Assembly: GCA_023457255.1 (NCBI GenBank)
Contig: JAEWMB010000036.1
Span: 127,549-191,548 of the forward strand
DNA length: 64,000 nucleotides
Source: Bacillota bacterium
Lineage (GTDB): Bacteria > Bacillota > Clostridia > Lachnospirales > Lachnospiraceae
Direction: 5' to 3'
The position numbers and the translations under genes are program-made. A model generated the notes under the pieces. That model was not told the origin of the DNA. It did no database searches and saw nothing but the letters and a program-made list of their open reading frames with translations. Positions 1 to 7,776 of this stretch are shown here, one piece after another; position 1 is the stretch's first letter; every line of letters starts with the position of its first letter.

Positions 1-362
1 ACCATAACAATAGCATCCACACGCTTTGAAAGTAAGAGTTTCAGATATTTCTGCTTTGTATGTAGTTCATAGCCGGTACAACAAAGGAATGAATCGTAAC
101 CATTTTTCCGTAAGTTTTGTTCTAAATGATAAACTGCATTAGCAAGAAACGTATCAGAAGAATCGGAACACATAATACCGATTGTCTTCATGGTATTTAG
201 ACCAAGACCTCGGGCAAAAACATTCGGAGTATAACCAATCTCTTTCATAACATCAAGAACTTTTTGTTTTGTTTTCTCACTTACATTCGGATTTCCATTA
301 ATGACACGAGAAACCGTGGCAATGGAGACGCCAGCTTTTTGTGAAACATCGTAGATATTCAT
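1..362 (-). CDS. LacI-family transcriptional regulator, N-terminal part (3' end outside window)
   Basis: About 120 N-terminal residues are present; the rest lies before position 1. The protein begins with a typical LacI helix-turn-helix (MNIYDVSQKAGVSIATVSRV, then a NGNP hinge entry) and runs into the periplasmic-binding-protein-like effector domain (TIGIMCSDSSD, then a segment containing VDAIVM). The ATG at 362 follows the strong ribosome-binding site AAAGGAGGA. The gene is divergent from uxaB, and operator-like palindromes lie in its leader and at the uxaB promoter, so it is probably the local, autoregulated repressor of galacturonate genes. The effector cannot be read from the fragment. 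The family is certain; the regulon is inferred. Confidence 0.93.
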   Translation of the reverse strand, partial: MNIYDVSQKAGVSIATVSRVINGNPNVSEKTKQKVLDVMKEIGYTPNVFARGLGLNTMKTIGIMCSDSSDTFLANAVYHLEQNLRKNGYDSFLCCTGYELHTKQKYLKLLLSKRVDAIVM

Positions 363-484
363 ATGCGATTTGACTCCTCCTTTGGCTTTTTCCTTCCCTT
401 ATAGAATTCCCTACGCATCAAAGTTTTGCCAAAGAAATTAATCAGAGCATTTTGTGTAAGTTTCTGGTAGATTTCATCGAGGCA

Positions 485-500
485 ATGTAAGCGCTTTTAT
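485..500. promoter_or_regulatory. LacI/cre-like half operator
   Basis: ATGTAAGCGCTTTTAT keeps the left half and core of the perfect palindrome at 535-550 but not the right half. It is one of three such sites spaced 24-26 bp apart in the leader of the LacI gene. It is probably a secondary operator. Confidence 0.5.
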
Positions 501-510
501 TAGAGAAGTT

Positions 511-526
511 ATGTAAGCACTTTTAT
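511..526. promoter_or_regulatory. LacI/cre-like half operator
   Basis: ATGTAAGCACTTTTAT differs by one base from the site at 485-500. Its centre is 24 bp from the perfect palindrome at 535-550, so a protein bound at each site would lie at a similar spacing along the DNA. Confidence 0.5.
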
Positions 527-534
527 AAATGAAT

Positions 535-550
535 TTGTAAGCGCTTACAA
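535..550. promoter_or_regulatory. Perfect LacI/CcpA-type operator palindrome
   Basis: TTGTAAGCGCTTACAA is a perfect 16-bp palindrome. It fits the cre consensus WTGNAANCGNWWNCA and also the general LacI-family operator form with a central CG. It lies about 27-42 nt downstream of the predicted LacI-gene start of transcription (minus strand), consistent with autorepression. CcpA and the adjacent LacI protein cannot be told apart from sequence. Confidence 0.75.
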
Positions 551-583
551 AATGATTGCATTACATGTCAAAATTCAACTCTT

Positions 584-612
584 ATTATACTATACCCCTA
601 AAATACTGACAA
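584..612 (-). promoter_or_regulatory. Sigma-A promoter of the LacI gene
   Basis: Read on the minus strand there is TTGTCA (607-612), a 17-nt spacer and TATAAT (584-589). Transcription would start near 577 and give a leader of about 215 nt that crosses all three operator-like sites before the ATG at 362. Confidence 0.72.
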
Positions 613-684
613 GGGCAAATTGTTAAAAGTTTTTCATTTATTTTTAGTGATTTTATATAGATAAAAAAATTCGATGAAAAAGCA

Positions 685-713
685 TTGACATACGACGCAA
701 AGGCGGGTAGAAT
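685..713 (+). promoter_or_regulatory. Sigma-A promoter of uxaB-uxaA
   Basis: A textbook promoter: TTGACA (685-690), a 17-nt spacer and TAGAAT (708-713). The predicted start, near 720, falls at the left edge of the operator at 719-734. A 69-codon open frame starting at 685 overlaps this promoter and is not treated as a gene. Confidence 0.85.
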
Positions 714-718
714 TGGAG

Positions 719-734
719 ATGTAAACGCTTACAT
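719..734. promoter_or_regulatory. Operator at the uxaB transcription start
   Basis: ATGTAAACGCTTACAT is a near-perfect palindrome related to the site at 535-550 and fits the cre consensus. It covers the predicted +1 to +15 region, where a bound LacI-family repressor or CcpA would block initiation or early elongation. Confidence 0.72.
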
Positions 735-839
735 TAATGAACGAAAATTTTCCTGTATGATAAATTATTTTTGGAAAATACTATGTAAGAAATGTAAGTC
801 TAGAAGTAATATGGCCTTTAACGGAAGTAGAAAACCGGC

Positions 840-875
840 TTATGATAAGCCTGCAATTTTGCAGGCTTATCATAA
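840..875 (+). promoter_or_regulatory. Perfect stem-loop in the uxaB leader
   Basis: The arms 840-854 and 861-875 are perfectly complementary, and two more A-T pairs can form inside, for up to 17 bp. No uridine run follows; instead the ribosome-binding site AAAGGAGA comes 18 nt later. It is therefore not an intrinsic terminator and more likely stabilises or insulates the 5' end of the uxaBA mRNA. Confidence 0.65.
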
Positions 876-907
876 AGCAATAAAAAGACAATAAAGGAGA
901 ATCAGGA

Positions 908-2365
908 ATGAACATTCTTAACAAATCAATTTCAAAAGCAAAAGAAAGACCAGTTAAGGTCCTTCAGTTTGGTGAAGGTAACTTCCTTCGTGGATTTGTG
1001 GATTACATGATCGATGTTGCAAATGAAAAGGAAGTTTTTGACGGTAGTGTAGTTGTTGTAAAGCCAATCGCTTTTGGTAACCTTGACATGTTCCATGAGC
1101 AGGAGTGTCAATATACATTATCCCTTCGCGGTAAGGAAGAGGGTCAGACTAAAGTTGTAAGTCGTATCATTACATGTATTTCTGATGCAGTAGATACCAT
1201 TAATGAATTTGAAAAATATGAAGCATACGCAAAGTGCGATACCTTACGTTTTATCGTTTCTAATACAACAGAAGCAGGTATCGTATACGATGAGACGGAT
1301 GAGTTTAGCGCATGCCCTCCAAAGACTTACCCAGGGAAACTTACTAAGTTTATGTTCGATCGTTTTACTTATTATAATGGAGATGAGAGCAAGGGGCTTA
1401 TCGTGATTCCTTGCGAATTAATTGAAAACAATGGTCCGGAGTTAAAGAAATGTGTCCTTCAGTTTGCAAAACTTTGGAATCTTTCCGAAGAGTTTATCCA
1501 GTGGGTTGAGAATGCTTGCATCTTCTGTTCTACGCTTGTTGACCGTATTGTAACCGGTTACCCTAGAGAAGAAGCAGAAGACATGTGTAAAGAATTTGGT
1601 TACAGGGATAATTTAATTTGTACAGGCGAATTATTTGCTCTTTGGGTAATTGAAAGTGATAAAGATATTTCTAAGGAATTACCACTTGACAAAGCCGGCC
1701 TTCCGGTTATCTTTACTGATAATCAGAAGCCATACAGAGAGAGAAAGGTTCGCATTTTAAACGGTGCTCATACTTCTTTCGTACTTGCTTCTTTCCTTGC
1801 CGGAAATGAGTTTGTTAAGGAATCGATGGAAGATGAAACCGTTCGCAAGTTTATGATGAGTACGGTATTTGATGAAATTATTCCAACTCTTTCTTTACCA
1901 AAGGCCGAGTGCGAAGAATTTGCAAATGCGGTAATTGAACGTTTTGAAAATCCTTTCATTAAGCATGCGTTACTATCGATTTCCCTAAATTCCGTGTCCA
2001 AATGGAAATCACGCTGTATGCCAAGCTTAAAGGGGTATGTGGAGAAGTTTAATACACTTCCTAAGCACTTATGTTTCTCTCTTGCCGCATTAATGAGTTT
2101 TTATACAGGAACACAGATGGAAGAGGGTGCTTTAATCGGGCACAGAGGAGAAGAAGCGTATAAGATTTTAGATGATGCATTTGCATTGGAATTCTTTGCT
2201 GCAAATAGCGAAAAATCTTCTAAGGAATTTACAGAGGCTTACTTAAGCAATGAAAAATTCTTCGGAGAAGATTTAACTAAGATGGAAAGTCTTGTGGATT
2301 TGGTCGCTTCCTATGTAGATGATATTCGTGCAAATGGTATGAGAAAGGCAATGGAAAATCTATAA
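908..2365 (+). CDS. uxaB: Tagaturonate reductase (altronate oxidoreductase)
   Basis: UxaB reduces D-tagaturonate to D-altronate with NADH in cytosolic galacturonate catabolism. The 485-residue length matches the family (E. coli about 483). The N-terminal Rossmann region starts with VLQFGEGNFLRGF (18-30). The polyol-dehydrogenase signature KxxxxNxxH is at K280, N285 and H288 (KVRILNGAH), in the C-terminal mannitol-dehydrogenase-like domain. The ATG at 908 follows AAAGGAGA. The product feeds uxaA, 67 nt downstream, and the pair is expressed from the promoter at 685-713. A related fructuronate reductase (UxuB) is the main alternative, but pairing with altronate dehydratase favours UxaB. Confidence 0.92.
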   Translation: MNILNKSISKAKERPVKVLQFGEGNFLRGFVDYMIDVANEKEVFDGSVVVVKPIAFGNLDMFHEQECQYTLSLRGKEEGQTKVVSRIITCISDAVDTINEFEKYEAYAKCDTLRFIVSNTTEAGIVYDETDEFSACPPKTYPGKLTKFMFDRFTYYNGDESKGLIVIPCELIENNGPELKKCVLQFAKLWNLSEEFIQWVENACIFCSTLVDRIVTGYPREEAEDMCKEFGYRDNLICTGELFALWVIESDKDISKELPLDKAGLPVIFTDNQKPYRERKVRILNGAHTSFVLASFLAGNEFVKESMEDETVRKFMMSTVFDEIIPTLSLPKAECEEFANAVIERFENPFIKHALLSISLNSVSKWKSRCMPSLKGYVEKFNTLPKHLCFSLAALMSFYTGTQMEEGALIGHRGEEAYKILDDAFALEFFAANSEKSSKEFTEAYLSNEKFFGEDLTKMESLVDLVASYVDDIRANGMRKAMENL

Positions 2366-2372
2366 TTGACAA

Positions 2373-2411
2373 CTTGTGCCGCCGCCTATAAGGATAGGGT
2401 GGTGGTACAAG
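2373..2411 (+). promoter_or_regulatory. Strong intercistronic RNA hairpin between uxaB and uxaA
   Basis: The arms 2373-2389 and 2394-2411 form about 17 pairs around a 4-nt loop (2390-2393), with one bulged G (2399) and four G-U pairs. The wobble pairs suggest the RNA structure is what matters. It ends 9 nt before the uxaA ribosome-binding site and has no following U-run, so a processing or stability role is more likely than termination. Confidence 0.65.
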
Positions 2412-2432
2412 GAGAGCGGAAGGAGGATTTTT

Positions 2433-3914
2433 ATGCAAGAATTCGTAAAAATAAATAGCAAAGATAATGTGGCAGTTGCCCTTAGTGACTTATCAAAGGG
2501 AATGACCTTAGAGGTTGGCGGAGCAGCTGTTACTTTAGTGGAAGACATTCCGCGCGGACATAAATTTACTTTAACTGACTTAAACGAAGGCGAGAATGTT
2601 ATTAAATACGGTTTCCCAATAGGTCATCTTACAAAATCGGCCCAAACCGGTTCCTGGGTTCATACGCATAATATTAAGACTAACCTGGGTGAATTATTAA
2701 CCTATCGCTATGAACCGGATGTACCAAAGTTGTCATCACGTGAAAAGGCTACTTTTATGGGATACCGAAGAGATAACGGTAAAGTTGGTATTCGTAATGA
2801 AATCTGGATTATTCCAACCGTAGGCTGTGTGAATAAGATTGCAGAGGCGATGGAAAAACAGTTGAAAGAAAAACTTACCGGCAGCGTAGAGGATATTATA
2901 GCATTCCCGCACCCGTATGGTTGTTCACAGATGGGGGATGATCAGGAAAATACAAGAATTATTTTAGCAGACTTGATTAATCATCCAAATGCAGCAGCAG
3001 TATTAGTACTTGGACTTGGATGTGAGAATACAAACATTGCTGAGTTGAAGAAATACATTGGCGAATATGATGAAAACAGGGTTAAATTCCTGCAATGTCA
3101 AGATGTTGAGGATGAGATGGAAATTGCAGAGGAACTTATCGGGCAGTTAATTACTTATGCTGCAAAGTTTGAACGTGAGCTAATCAGTGCAGATGAATTA
3201 GTAATTGGTATGAAATGCGGCGGCTCCGACGGTATGTCTGGTATTACTGCAAATCCAACGGTGGGTGTGTTCTCCGATATTTTAGTCTCTCAGGGAGGAA
3301 CAACATTATTAACCGAAGTACCAGAGATGTTTGGTGCCGAAACCCTTTTGATGGCTCGCTGTGAGAATGAAGAGTTGTTTGAAAAAACTGTAGAAATGGT
3401 GAATGATTTTAAGAACTACTTCAAGAGCCATAATCAAACAATTTATGAAAATCCTAGTCCTGGCAACAAAAAGGGCGGAATCTCAACCTTAGAGGATAAG
3501 TCGTTAGGCTGCACACAAAAGTCCGGTTCTGCTCCTGTGAAGGATGTCTTAAAGTATGGAGAAATTGTTAAGACAAAGGGCTTAAACTTATTAAGTGCTC
3601 CTGGTAATGACTTAGTTGCGGCTACTGCTTTAGCTGCATCGGGTGCACATATGGTACTTTTTACAACCGGCAGAGGAACTCCATTTGCCTGTCCGGTACC
3701 AACAATGAAGATATCTACTAATACACCTTTAGCAATGAAGAAAAACAATTGGATTGATTTTAATTGTGGTACTTTAGTGGAAGGAAAAACACTTGATATC
3801 TTAGGGGAAGAATTGTTCGAATATGTTCTTTCGGTTGCTTCCGGCAGGAAAGTGAAATCTGAAGAAGCAGGATTTCATGATATGGCTATTTTCAAAAGTG
3901 GCGTAACGCTTTAG
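2433..3914 (+). CDS. uxaA: Altronate dehydratase
   Basis: UxaA dehydrates D-altronate to 2-keto-3-deoxygluconate (KDG) and belongs to the iron-dependent UxaA/GarD family. The 493 residues match the family length (E. coli 495). An N-terminal SAF-like domain (about residues 10-75) precedes the catalytic part, which begins at FMGYRRDNGKVGIRNEIW, with conserved HPYGCSQMGDD and GMKCGGSDG. An upstream in-frame ATG at 2376 was set aside because it lies inside the hairpin; the ATG at 2433 has AAGGAGGA 7 nt ahead. It is the second gene of the uxaBA operon. Confidence 0.93.
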   Translation: MQEFVKINSKDNVAVALSDLSKGMTLEVGGAAVTLVEDIPRGHKFTLTDLNEGENVIKYGFPIGHLTKSAQTGSWVHTHNIKTNLGELLTYRYEPDVPKLSSREKATFMGYRRDNGKVGIRNEIWIIPTVGCVNKIAEAMEKQLKEKLTGSVEDIIAFPHPYGCSQMGDDQENTRIILADLINHPNAAAVLVLGLGCENTNIAELKKYIGEYDENRVKFLQCQDVEDEMEIAEELIGQLITYAAKFERELISADELVIGMKCGGSDGMSGITANPTVGVFSDILVSQGGTTLLTEVPEMFGAETLLMARCENEELFEKTVEMVNDFKNYFKSHNQTIYENPSPGNKKGGISTLEDKSLGCTQKSGSAPVKDVLKYGEIVKTKGLNLLSAPGNDLVAATALAASGAHMVLFTTGRGTPFACPVPTMKISTNTPLAMKKNNWIDFNCGTLVEGKTLDILGEELFEYVLSVASGRKVKSEEAGFHDMAIFKSGVTL

Positions 3915-4104
3915 AAAACTTGCAGGATTAAGCATACAATGTTATAGCGGCTGTACCATAGTCTAAAAAATAGCATGGTTTTCCTGCAAAAGATGTGGTA
4001 AGATTAAAAAGTCATCAAGGCTCAAGATACAATTACCAATGCGGATAATTGTTTGAGAAATCTAGGATAGATGTTAAAAATGCGAACAAACTATTCTAGA
4101 AAGG

Positions 4105-4133
4105 TTGCACTTACTTTCGGTACAGGTTACAAT
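4105..4133 (+). promoter_or_regulatory. Sigma-A promoter of kdgK
   Basis: TTGCAC (4105-4110), a 17-nt spacer and TACAAT (4128-4133). Transcription would begin near 4140. The 3915-4204 gap otherwise holds no open frame of note; a short GCGCA/TGCGC stem lies at 4151-4165 in the leader. kdgK can therefore be transcribed independently of uxaBA. Confidence 0.65.
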
Positions 4134-4204
4134 AGTAGGGTAAGAGCAAGGCGCAAGTCATGCGCAAATAGAGAAACTATTGAAGATAAAGGAGATATAA
4201 GACA

Positions 4205-5236
4205 ATGGCAAAAGTAGTAACAATGGGCGAAATTATGTTAAGATTATCCACTCCGGGATTCCAGAAATTCATTCAGGCAGACAGCTTTGATGTTTGCTAC
4301 GGTGGTGGAGAAGCAAACGTAGCAGTTTCTTTAGCAAATTACGGACATGATGCTTCTTTCGTAACGAAAGTTCCAAAGAACGAAATCGGTGACTGTGCAG
4401 TCGCAGCTTTAAATAAGATGGGTGTTGATACAAAGAACGTAGCACACGGCGGAGAAAGACTTGGTATCTACTTCCTTGAGACAGGTGCGGCGATGAGACC
4501 TTCTAAGGTAGTTTATGACCGTGCATACTCTGCAATCGCAGAAGCTGAAATTTCTGATTTTGATTTTGACAAAATTTTCGAAGGTGCCGACTGGTTCCAT
4601 TTTACAGGAATCACTCCAGCGGTATCTGATAAGGCGGCTGAGGTAACTGAGGCAGCTCTTAAGGCAGCAAAAGCTAAGGGAATTACAGTTTCTGTTGACT
4701 TAAATTTCCGTAAAAAATTATGGTCTTCTGAAAAGGCTCAGAAGGTTATGACAAACTTAATGCAATATGTTGACGTATGTATCGGTAATGAAGAAGATGC
4801 TGAGAAGGTTCTTGGATTTAAACCAGGAAACACTGATGTAACAAGCGGTGATTTGGAGTTAGCGGGTTATGAAGATATCTTCAAGCAGATGGTTGCTAAA
4901 TTTAACTTTAAGTATGTGGTATCCTCTTTAAGAGAAAGCTATTCTGCATCTGATAATGGTTGGTCTGCTTGTATCTACAATGGTGAGACCGGTGAGTTCT
5001 ATCATTCCAGAAAGTACAGAGTAACACCTATTGTTGACCGTGTTGGTGGCGGTGACTCTTTTGCTGCTGGTGTAATCTGCGGATTTGTTGATGGTAAGGA
5101 CTTTAAGTCCGCTCTTGAGTATGGTGTTGCGGCTTCTGCATTAAAGCACACAATTCCTGGAGATTTCAACCTTGTAACTCGTTCTGAAGTGGATGCTTTA
5201 GTTGGCGGAGACGGTTCAGGCCGTGTACAAAGATAA
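4205..5236 (+). CDS. kdgK: 2-keto-3-deoxygluconate kinase (PfkB family)
   Basis: KdgK phosphorylates KDG to KDPG with ATP, the step where hydrolytic and lyase routes of pectin breakdown meet. The 343-residue protein has the PfkB first motif GGGEANVAVSLA and the C-terminal signature DRVGGGDSFAAG with catalytic Asp284. The ATG at 4205 follows AAAGGAGA. Its neighbours uxaA and kduI both make KDG or its precursor, which supports KDG rather than fructose or ribose as the substrate. The KDPG aldolase that should act next is not in this window. Confidence 0.9.
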   Translation: MAKVVTMGEIMLRLSTPGFQKFIQADSFDVCYGGGEANVAVSLANYGHDASFVTKVPKNEIGDCAVAALNKMGVDTKNVAHGGERLGIYFLETGAAMRPSKVVYDRAYSAIAEAEISDFDFDKIFEGADWFHFTGITPAVSDKAAEVTEAALKAAKAKGITVSVDLNFRKKLWSSEKAQKVMTNLMQYVDVCIGNEEDAEKVLGFKPGNTDVTSGDLELAGYEDIFKQMVAKFNFKYVVSSLRESYSASDNGWSACIYNGETGEFYHSRKYRVTPIVDRVGGGDSFAAGVICGFVDGKDFKSALEYGVAASALKHTIPGDFNLVTRSEVDALVGGDGSGRVQR

Positions 5237-5552
5237 TTGAAAAAGAGGATGTTATGTAACCTCAGATCAGCATAATAGTATCTTACGGATTCTATTGCTG
5301 ATACTTATTTGGTGTAAAAATAATGTAATAGCTATGGGTATTGTGTCAATAAGAACAATACCCATATGTGATATACAATGGTGATAGCAAGGAAAAAGAG
5401 AGTTTATATCGTCTATGGCAAATTGATAATATTAGTTTGCTTTTGATAGACAGTGAATGCAAGTGATAGCAAGCGCTGTAGCTAGAACTTGTATGTGAAA
5501 GAGTTTGTCATTTCACCCCAATCAAAAATTGCAGCGCAGAAAGAAGGTAGAT
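5237..5552 (+). other. kdgK-kduI intergenic region with a 12-bp hairpin
   Basis: This 316-nt gap has no credible gene. It holds a perfect 12-bp stem (5333-5344 with 5355-5366, 10-nt loop) without a U-run, and an imperfect stem around 5258-5302. No complete sigma-A promoter was found, so kduI may be read through from kdgK. Confidence 0.5.
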
Positions 5553-6383
5553 ATGGAACTTAGAACAGCAGCATCTCCAAAGGATGTAAAACATTACACA
5601 ACAGATCGTCTTCGTGAAGAATTTTTGATTGATGATTTATTCAAGGCGGATGATATTAAGCTTGTTTACAGCCACATTGACCGTATTATAACAGGTTCTG
5701 CCGTACCGGTGAGTCAGGAATTAAAGTTAACTGCAGGGGATGAATTGCGTGCAGAGTATTTTCTTCAAAGAAGAGAGATGGGAATCATTAACATTGGCGG
5801 AAAAGGAACTGTTACAATCGATGGAACTGTATATGAATTAGAGTATAAAGACGGTATGTATATCGGTATGGGAGCAAGAGATATTTCTTTTGCAAGCGTG
5901 GATGCTGCAAATCCGGCAAAATTCTATATCAACAGTGCTCCGGCACATACTTCTTATCCTACCGTATTAATTAAACCGGAAAACTGTGTGAAGGTGGAAC
6001 TCGGGTCTTTAGAAGGTTCCAATCATCGTGTTATCTGTAAATACATTCTTCCGGGCCAGGTAGAGAGCTGTCAGCTTGTAATGGGTATGACACAGTTAAA
6101 ACCGGGCAGTGTATGGAATACAATGCCATGCCATACTCATGATCGTAGAATGGAAGTTTATTTGTACTTTGATATGCAGGAAAATGATCTGGTGTTCCAT
6201 TACATGGGTGAGCCAGCAGAAACAAGACATATCATTATGAGAAACGAACAAGCTGTCATTTCTCCAAGCTGGTCCATCCATTCGGGCTGCGGAACAAAGG
6301 CATATACCTTTATCTGGGGTATGGTAGGAGAGAATCAGGACTTTGATGATATGGATGCCTGTGATATTAAGGATTTAAGATAA
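5553..6383 (+). CDS. kduI: 5-keto-4-deoxyuronate isomerase
   Basis: KduI converts 4-deoxy-L-threo-5-hexosulose uronate, formed from unsaturated galacturonate, to 3-deoxy-D-glycero-2,5-hexodiulosonate. The start at ATG 5553 (AAGAAGGT upstream) gives 276 residues; E. coli KduI has 278. The cupin zinc ligands appear as H194, H196 and E201 (HTHDRRME) and H243 (SIHSG), two residues before the E. coli positions, as expected from the length. It shows that the strain handles lyase products as well as free galacturonate. A terminator follows at 6406-6450. Confidence 0.93.
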   Translation: MELRTAASPKDVKHYTTDRLREEFLIDDLFKADDIKLVYSHIDRIITGSAVPVSQELKLTAGDELRAEYFLQRREMGIINIGGKGTVTIDGTVYELEYKDGMYIGMGARDISFASVDAANPAKFYINSAPAHTSYPTVLIKPENCVKVELGSLEGSNHRVICKYILPGQVESCQLVMGMTQLKPGSVWNTMPCHTHDRRMEVYLYFDMQENDLVFHYMGEPAETRHIIMRNEQAVISPSWSIHSGCGTKAYTFIWGMVGENQDFDDMDACDIKDLR

Positions 6384-6405
6384 GACGGATGTAATATTGT
6401 TTTGT

Positions 6406-6450
6406 AACGCCTGCGGTTCTAGGCAGTTGTCTAAATCGCAGGCGTTTTTT
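6406..6450 (+). terminator. Intrinsic terminator after kduI
   Basis: A 10-bp GC-rich stem (6406-6415 with 6437-6446) is followed by TTTTTT ending at 6450. Confidence 0.85.
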
Positions 6451-6506
6451 AGAAAAGTTTACATGGTCGAATCCAAAGACAATTTGAATGAAACATGCTA
6501 AGGTTT

Positions 6507-6690
6507 CAAAATCATGTTTTAATAATCAGATTAGCGGTGCAAAGTCTGCACCTTTTATCAGAAGTTAAAAGGCAGCTTCTGATCAGTTATATTATTGAAA
6601 CAAAATCATGTTTCAATAATCAGATTAGCGGTGCAAAGTCTGCACCTTTTATCAGAAGTTAAAAGGCAACTTCTGATAAGTTATATACTA
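6507..6690 (+). repeat. Tandem 94-bp structured repeat, two copies
   Basis: The unit starting at 6507 (CAAAATCATG) recurs at 6601 with only a few differences. Each copy encodes a 6-bp stem (6536-6541 with 6547-6552; 6630-6635 with 6641-6646) followed by TTTT, and a 10-bp stem (6557-6566 with 6574-6583; 6651-6660 with 6668-6677). In the second stem the single difference between copies turns an A-U pair into G-U, so the pairing survives. Copy 2 also has an 11-bp stem at 6591-6601 with 6610-6620. The rest of 6384-6770 holds no gene. Confidence 0.8.
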
Positions 6691-6770
6691 TACATTATTA
6701 ATCTTCATAGTAACTGGGGACGAAGCAGATTCATTCTTAGTTATAAAAGGGAAAGGTACCGGTAACACAT

Positions 6771-7658
6771 ATGAATTTGGATCAATTCTTTCAGGATTAT
6801 TTAGCGGAATTTCAAAGTGAGATGGCATGTCTTAAGGGTTATGAGACAAGCCTGTTCCTTAAAGGCTGTATGAGTATGTATCAAAAATCAAAGGAAGAGT
6901 GCTATCTTGAGATTTTAAAGACTTATGCAAAACAGCGTATTACAGAAGAGGGGGCCCTAAAGGATAGTTTTAAAAACGAGGAAATATTAGAAAATTATCA
7001 TTTCGGAATACTTCTTTTCTTTTTATATCATCAAACAGATGAAGTTTGTTATGACAAGGCATTAAGGGAGCTTGGCAGTGCATTTTCTTTAAAATATGAC
7101 GGAAAAAATCCTATGTTTTTGAAGGAAGAGAGTAGTATATCTAAAATCTATATGGTTCAGCCTTTTTATACGCTCTATGATACCATATATAATAAGAAGG
7201 AACACTATCTTGAGATTATGGAACAATTTCATCTCATCAATCAGTTCCCAAATGAGAGTAAAAAAGCTGCTTTCTACGTAGATTGCTTTTCTGGAATGTC
7301 AGAGGAGATTTATGAGCATTATGCTGCATTATTAAATCTTACAAAAGTTACGATTAAAGATATGCTTGCAAATGCCAAAGGGCAAAAGTTATTATTGGAT
7401 CATAATGATTTCGATGGCAGTGAAGCCATCGAAAGTACTATCTTTGCCTCCTATGCAATATTGAAAGCATGTCATTATAAAATATTACTATCGGAGAAAT
7501 ATGAAGCGACAGGGGCATACCTATTTCATGCAGCAATGGAGAAATTTGTTTCTCATCAGAAACAGAATGTAGTAAAGTCAGGACAAGTATTTTTGGACAA
7601 GATAAAAATGATAGGCATCTTTATGATGGCGTATTCGTATCTGCCAAACAATTTTTAA
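6771..7658 (+). CDS. Divergent GH88/GH105-like (six-hairpin fold) protein, function unproven
   Basis: This 295-residue helix-rich protein has no signal peptide or membrane segment. Segments such as YMVQPFYTLYDTIYNKKEHY and ESTIFASYAILKACH sit in the order seen in unsaturated uronyl hydrolases (GH88/GH105), where a fold repeat is followed by an alanine-rich helix. The usual catalytic surroundings (the WxRGNGW-type motif) are not visible. It sits between kduI and a polygalacturonase, which fits a pectin role. The ribosome-binding site is modest (AAAGGGAAAGG). It could be a worn-down hydrolase, a lyase-product binding protein or an unrelated helical protein. The glycosidase assignment is a weak inference. 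Confidence 0.5.
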   Translation: MNLDQFFQDYLAEFQSEMACLKGYETSLFLKGCMSMYQKSKEECYLEILKTYAKQRITEEGALKDSFKNEEILENYHFGILLFFLYHQTDEVCYDKALRELGSAFSLKYDGKNPMFLKEESSISKIYMVQPFYTLYDTIYNKKEHYLEIMEQFHLINQFPNESKKAAFYVDCFSGMSEEIYEHYAALLNLTKVTIKDMLANAKGQKLLLDHNDFDGSEAIESTIFASYAILKACHYKILLSEKYEATGAYLFHAAMEKFVSHQKQNVVKSGQVFLDKIKMIGIFMMAYSYLPNNF

Positions 7659-7744
7659 ATTATTTCATATTGGCGCACATAGGTGTTGTCGTTATAAAAA
7701 GGTACTAAAGCACTGGAATTAAGGGTTGGATATCCTGATTTAGA

Positions 7745-7762
7745 TGCGTGCAAATGCACGCA
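7745..7762 (+). promoter_or_regulatory. Small hairpin before the polygalacturonase gene
   Basis: A perfect 7-bp stem TGCGTGC/GCACGCA around an AAAT loop ends a few nucleotides before the ribosome-binding site of the gene at 7777. There is no U-run. Confidence 0.5.
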
Positions 7763-7776
7763 GATAGGAGTTTAGA

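Noticed and set aside
685..894. 69-codon open frame upstream of uxaB
   Set aside because: It begins in the -35 box, runs over the promoter, operator and hairpin, and has no ribosome-binding site.
3918..3996. Terminator after uxaA (TTGCAGGA ... TCCTGCAA)
   Set aside because: The arms are about 60 nt apart and are followed by AAGATG, not a U-run.
6507..6690. CRISPR array
   Set aside because: Only two copies in direct tandem without spacers, and the units encode stable stems of unequal lengths.
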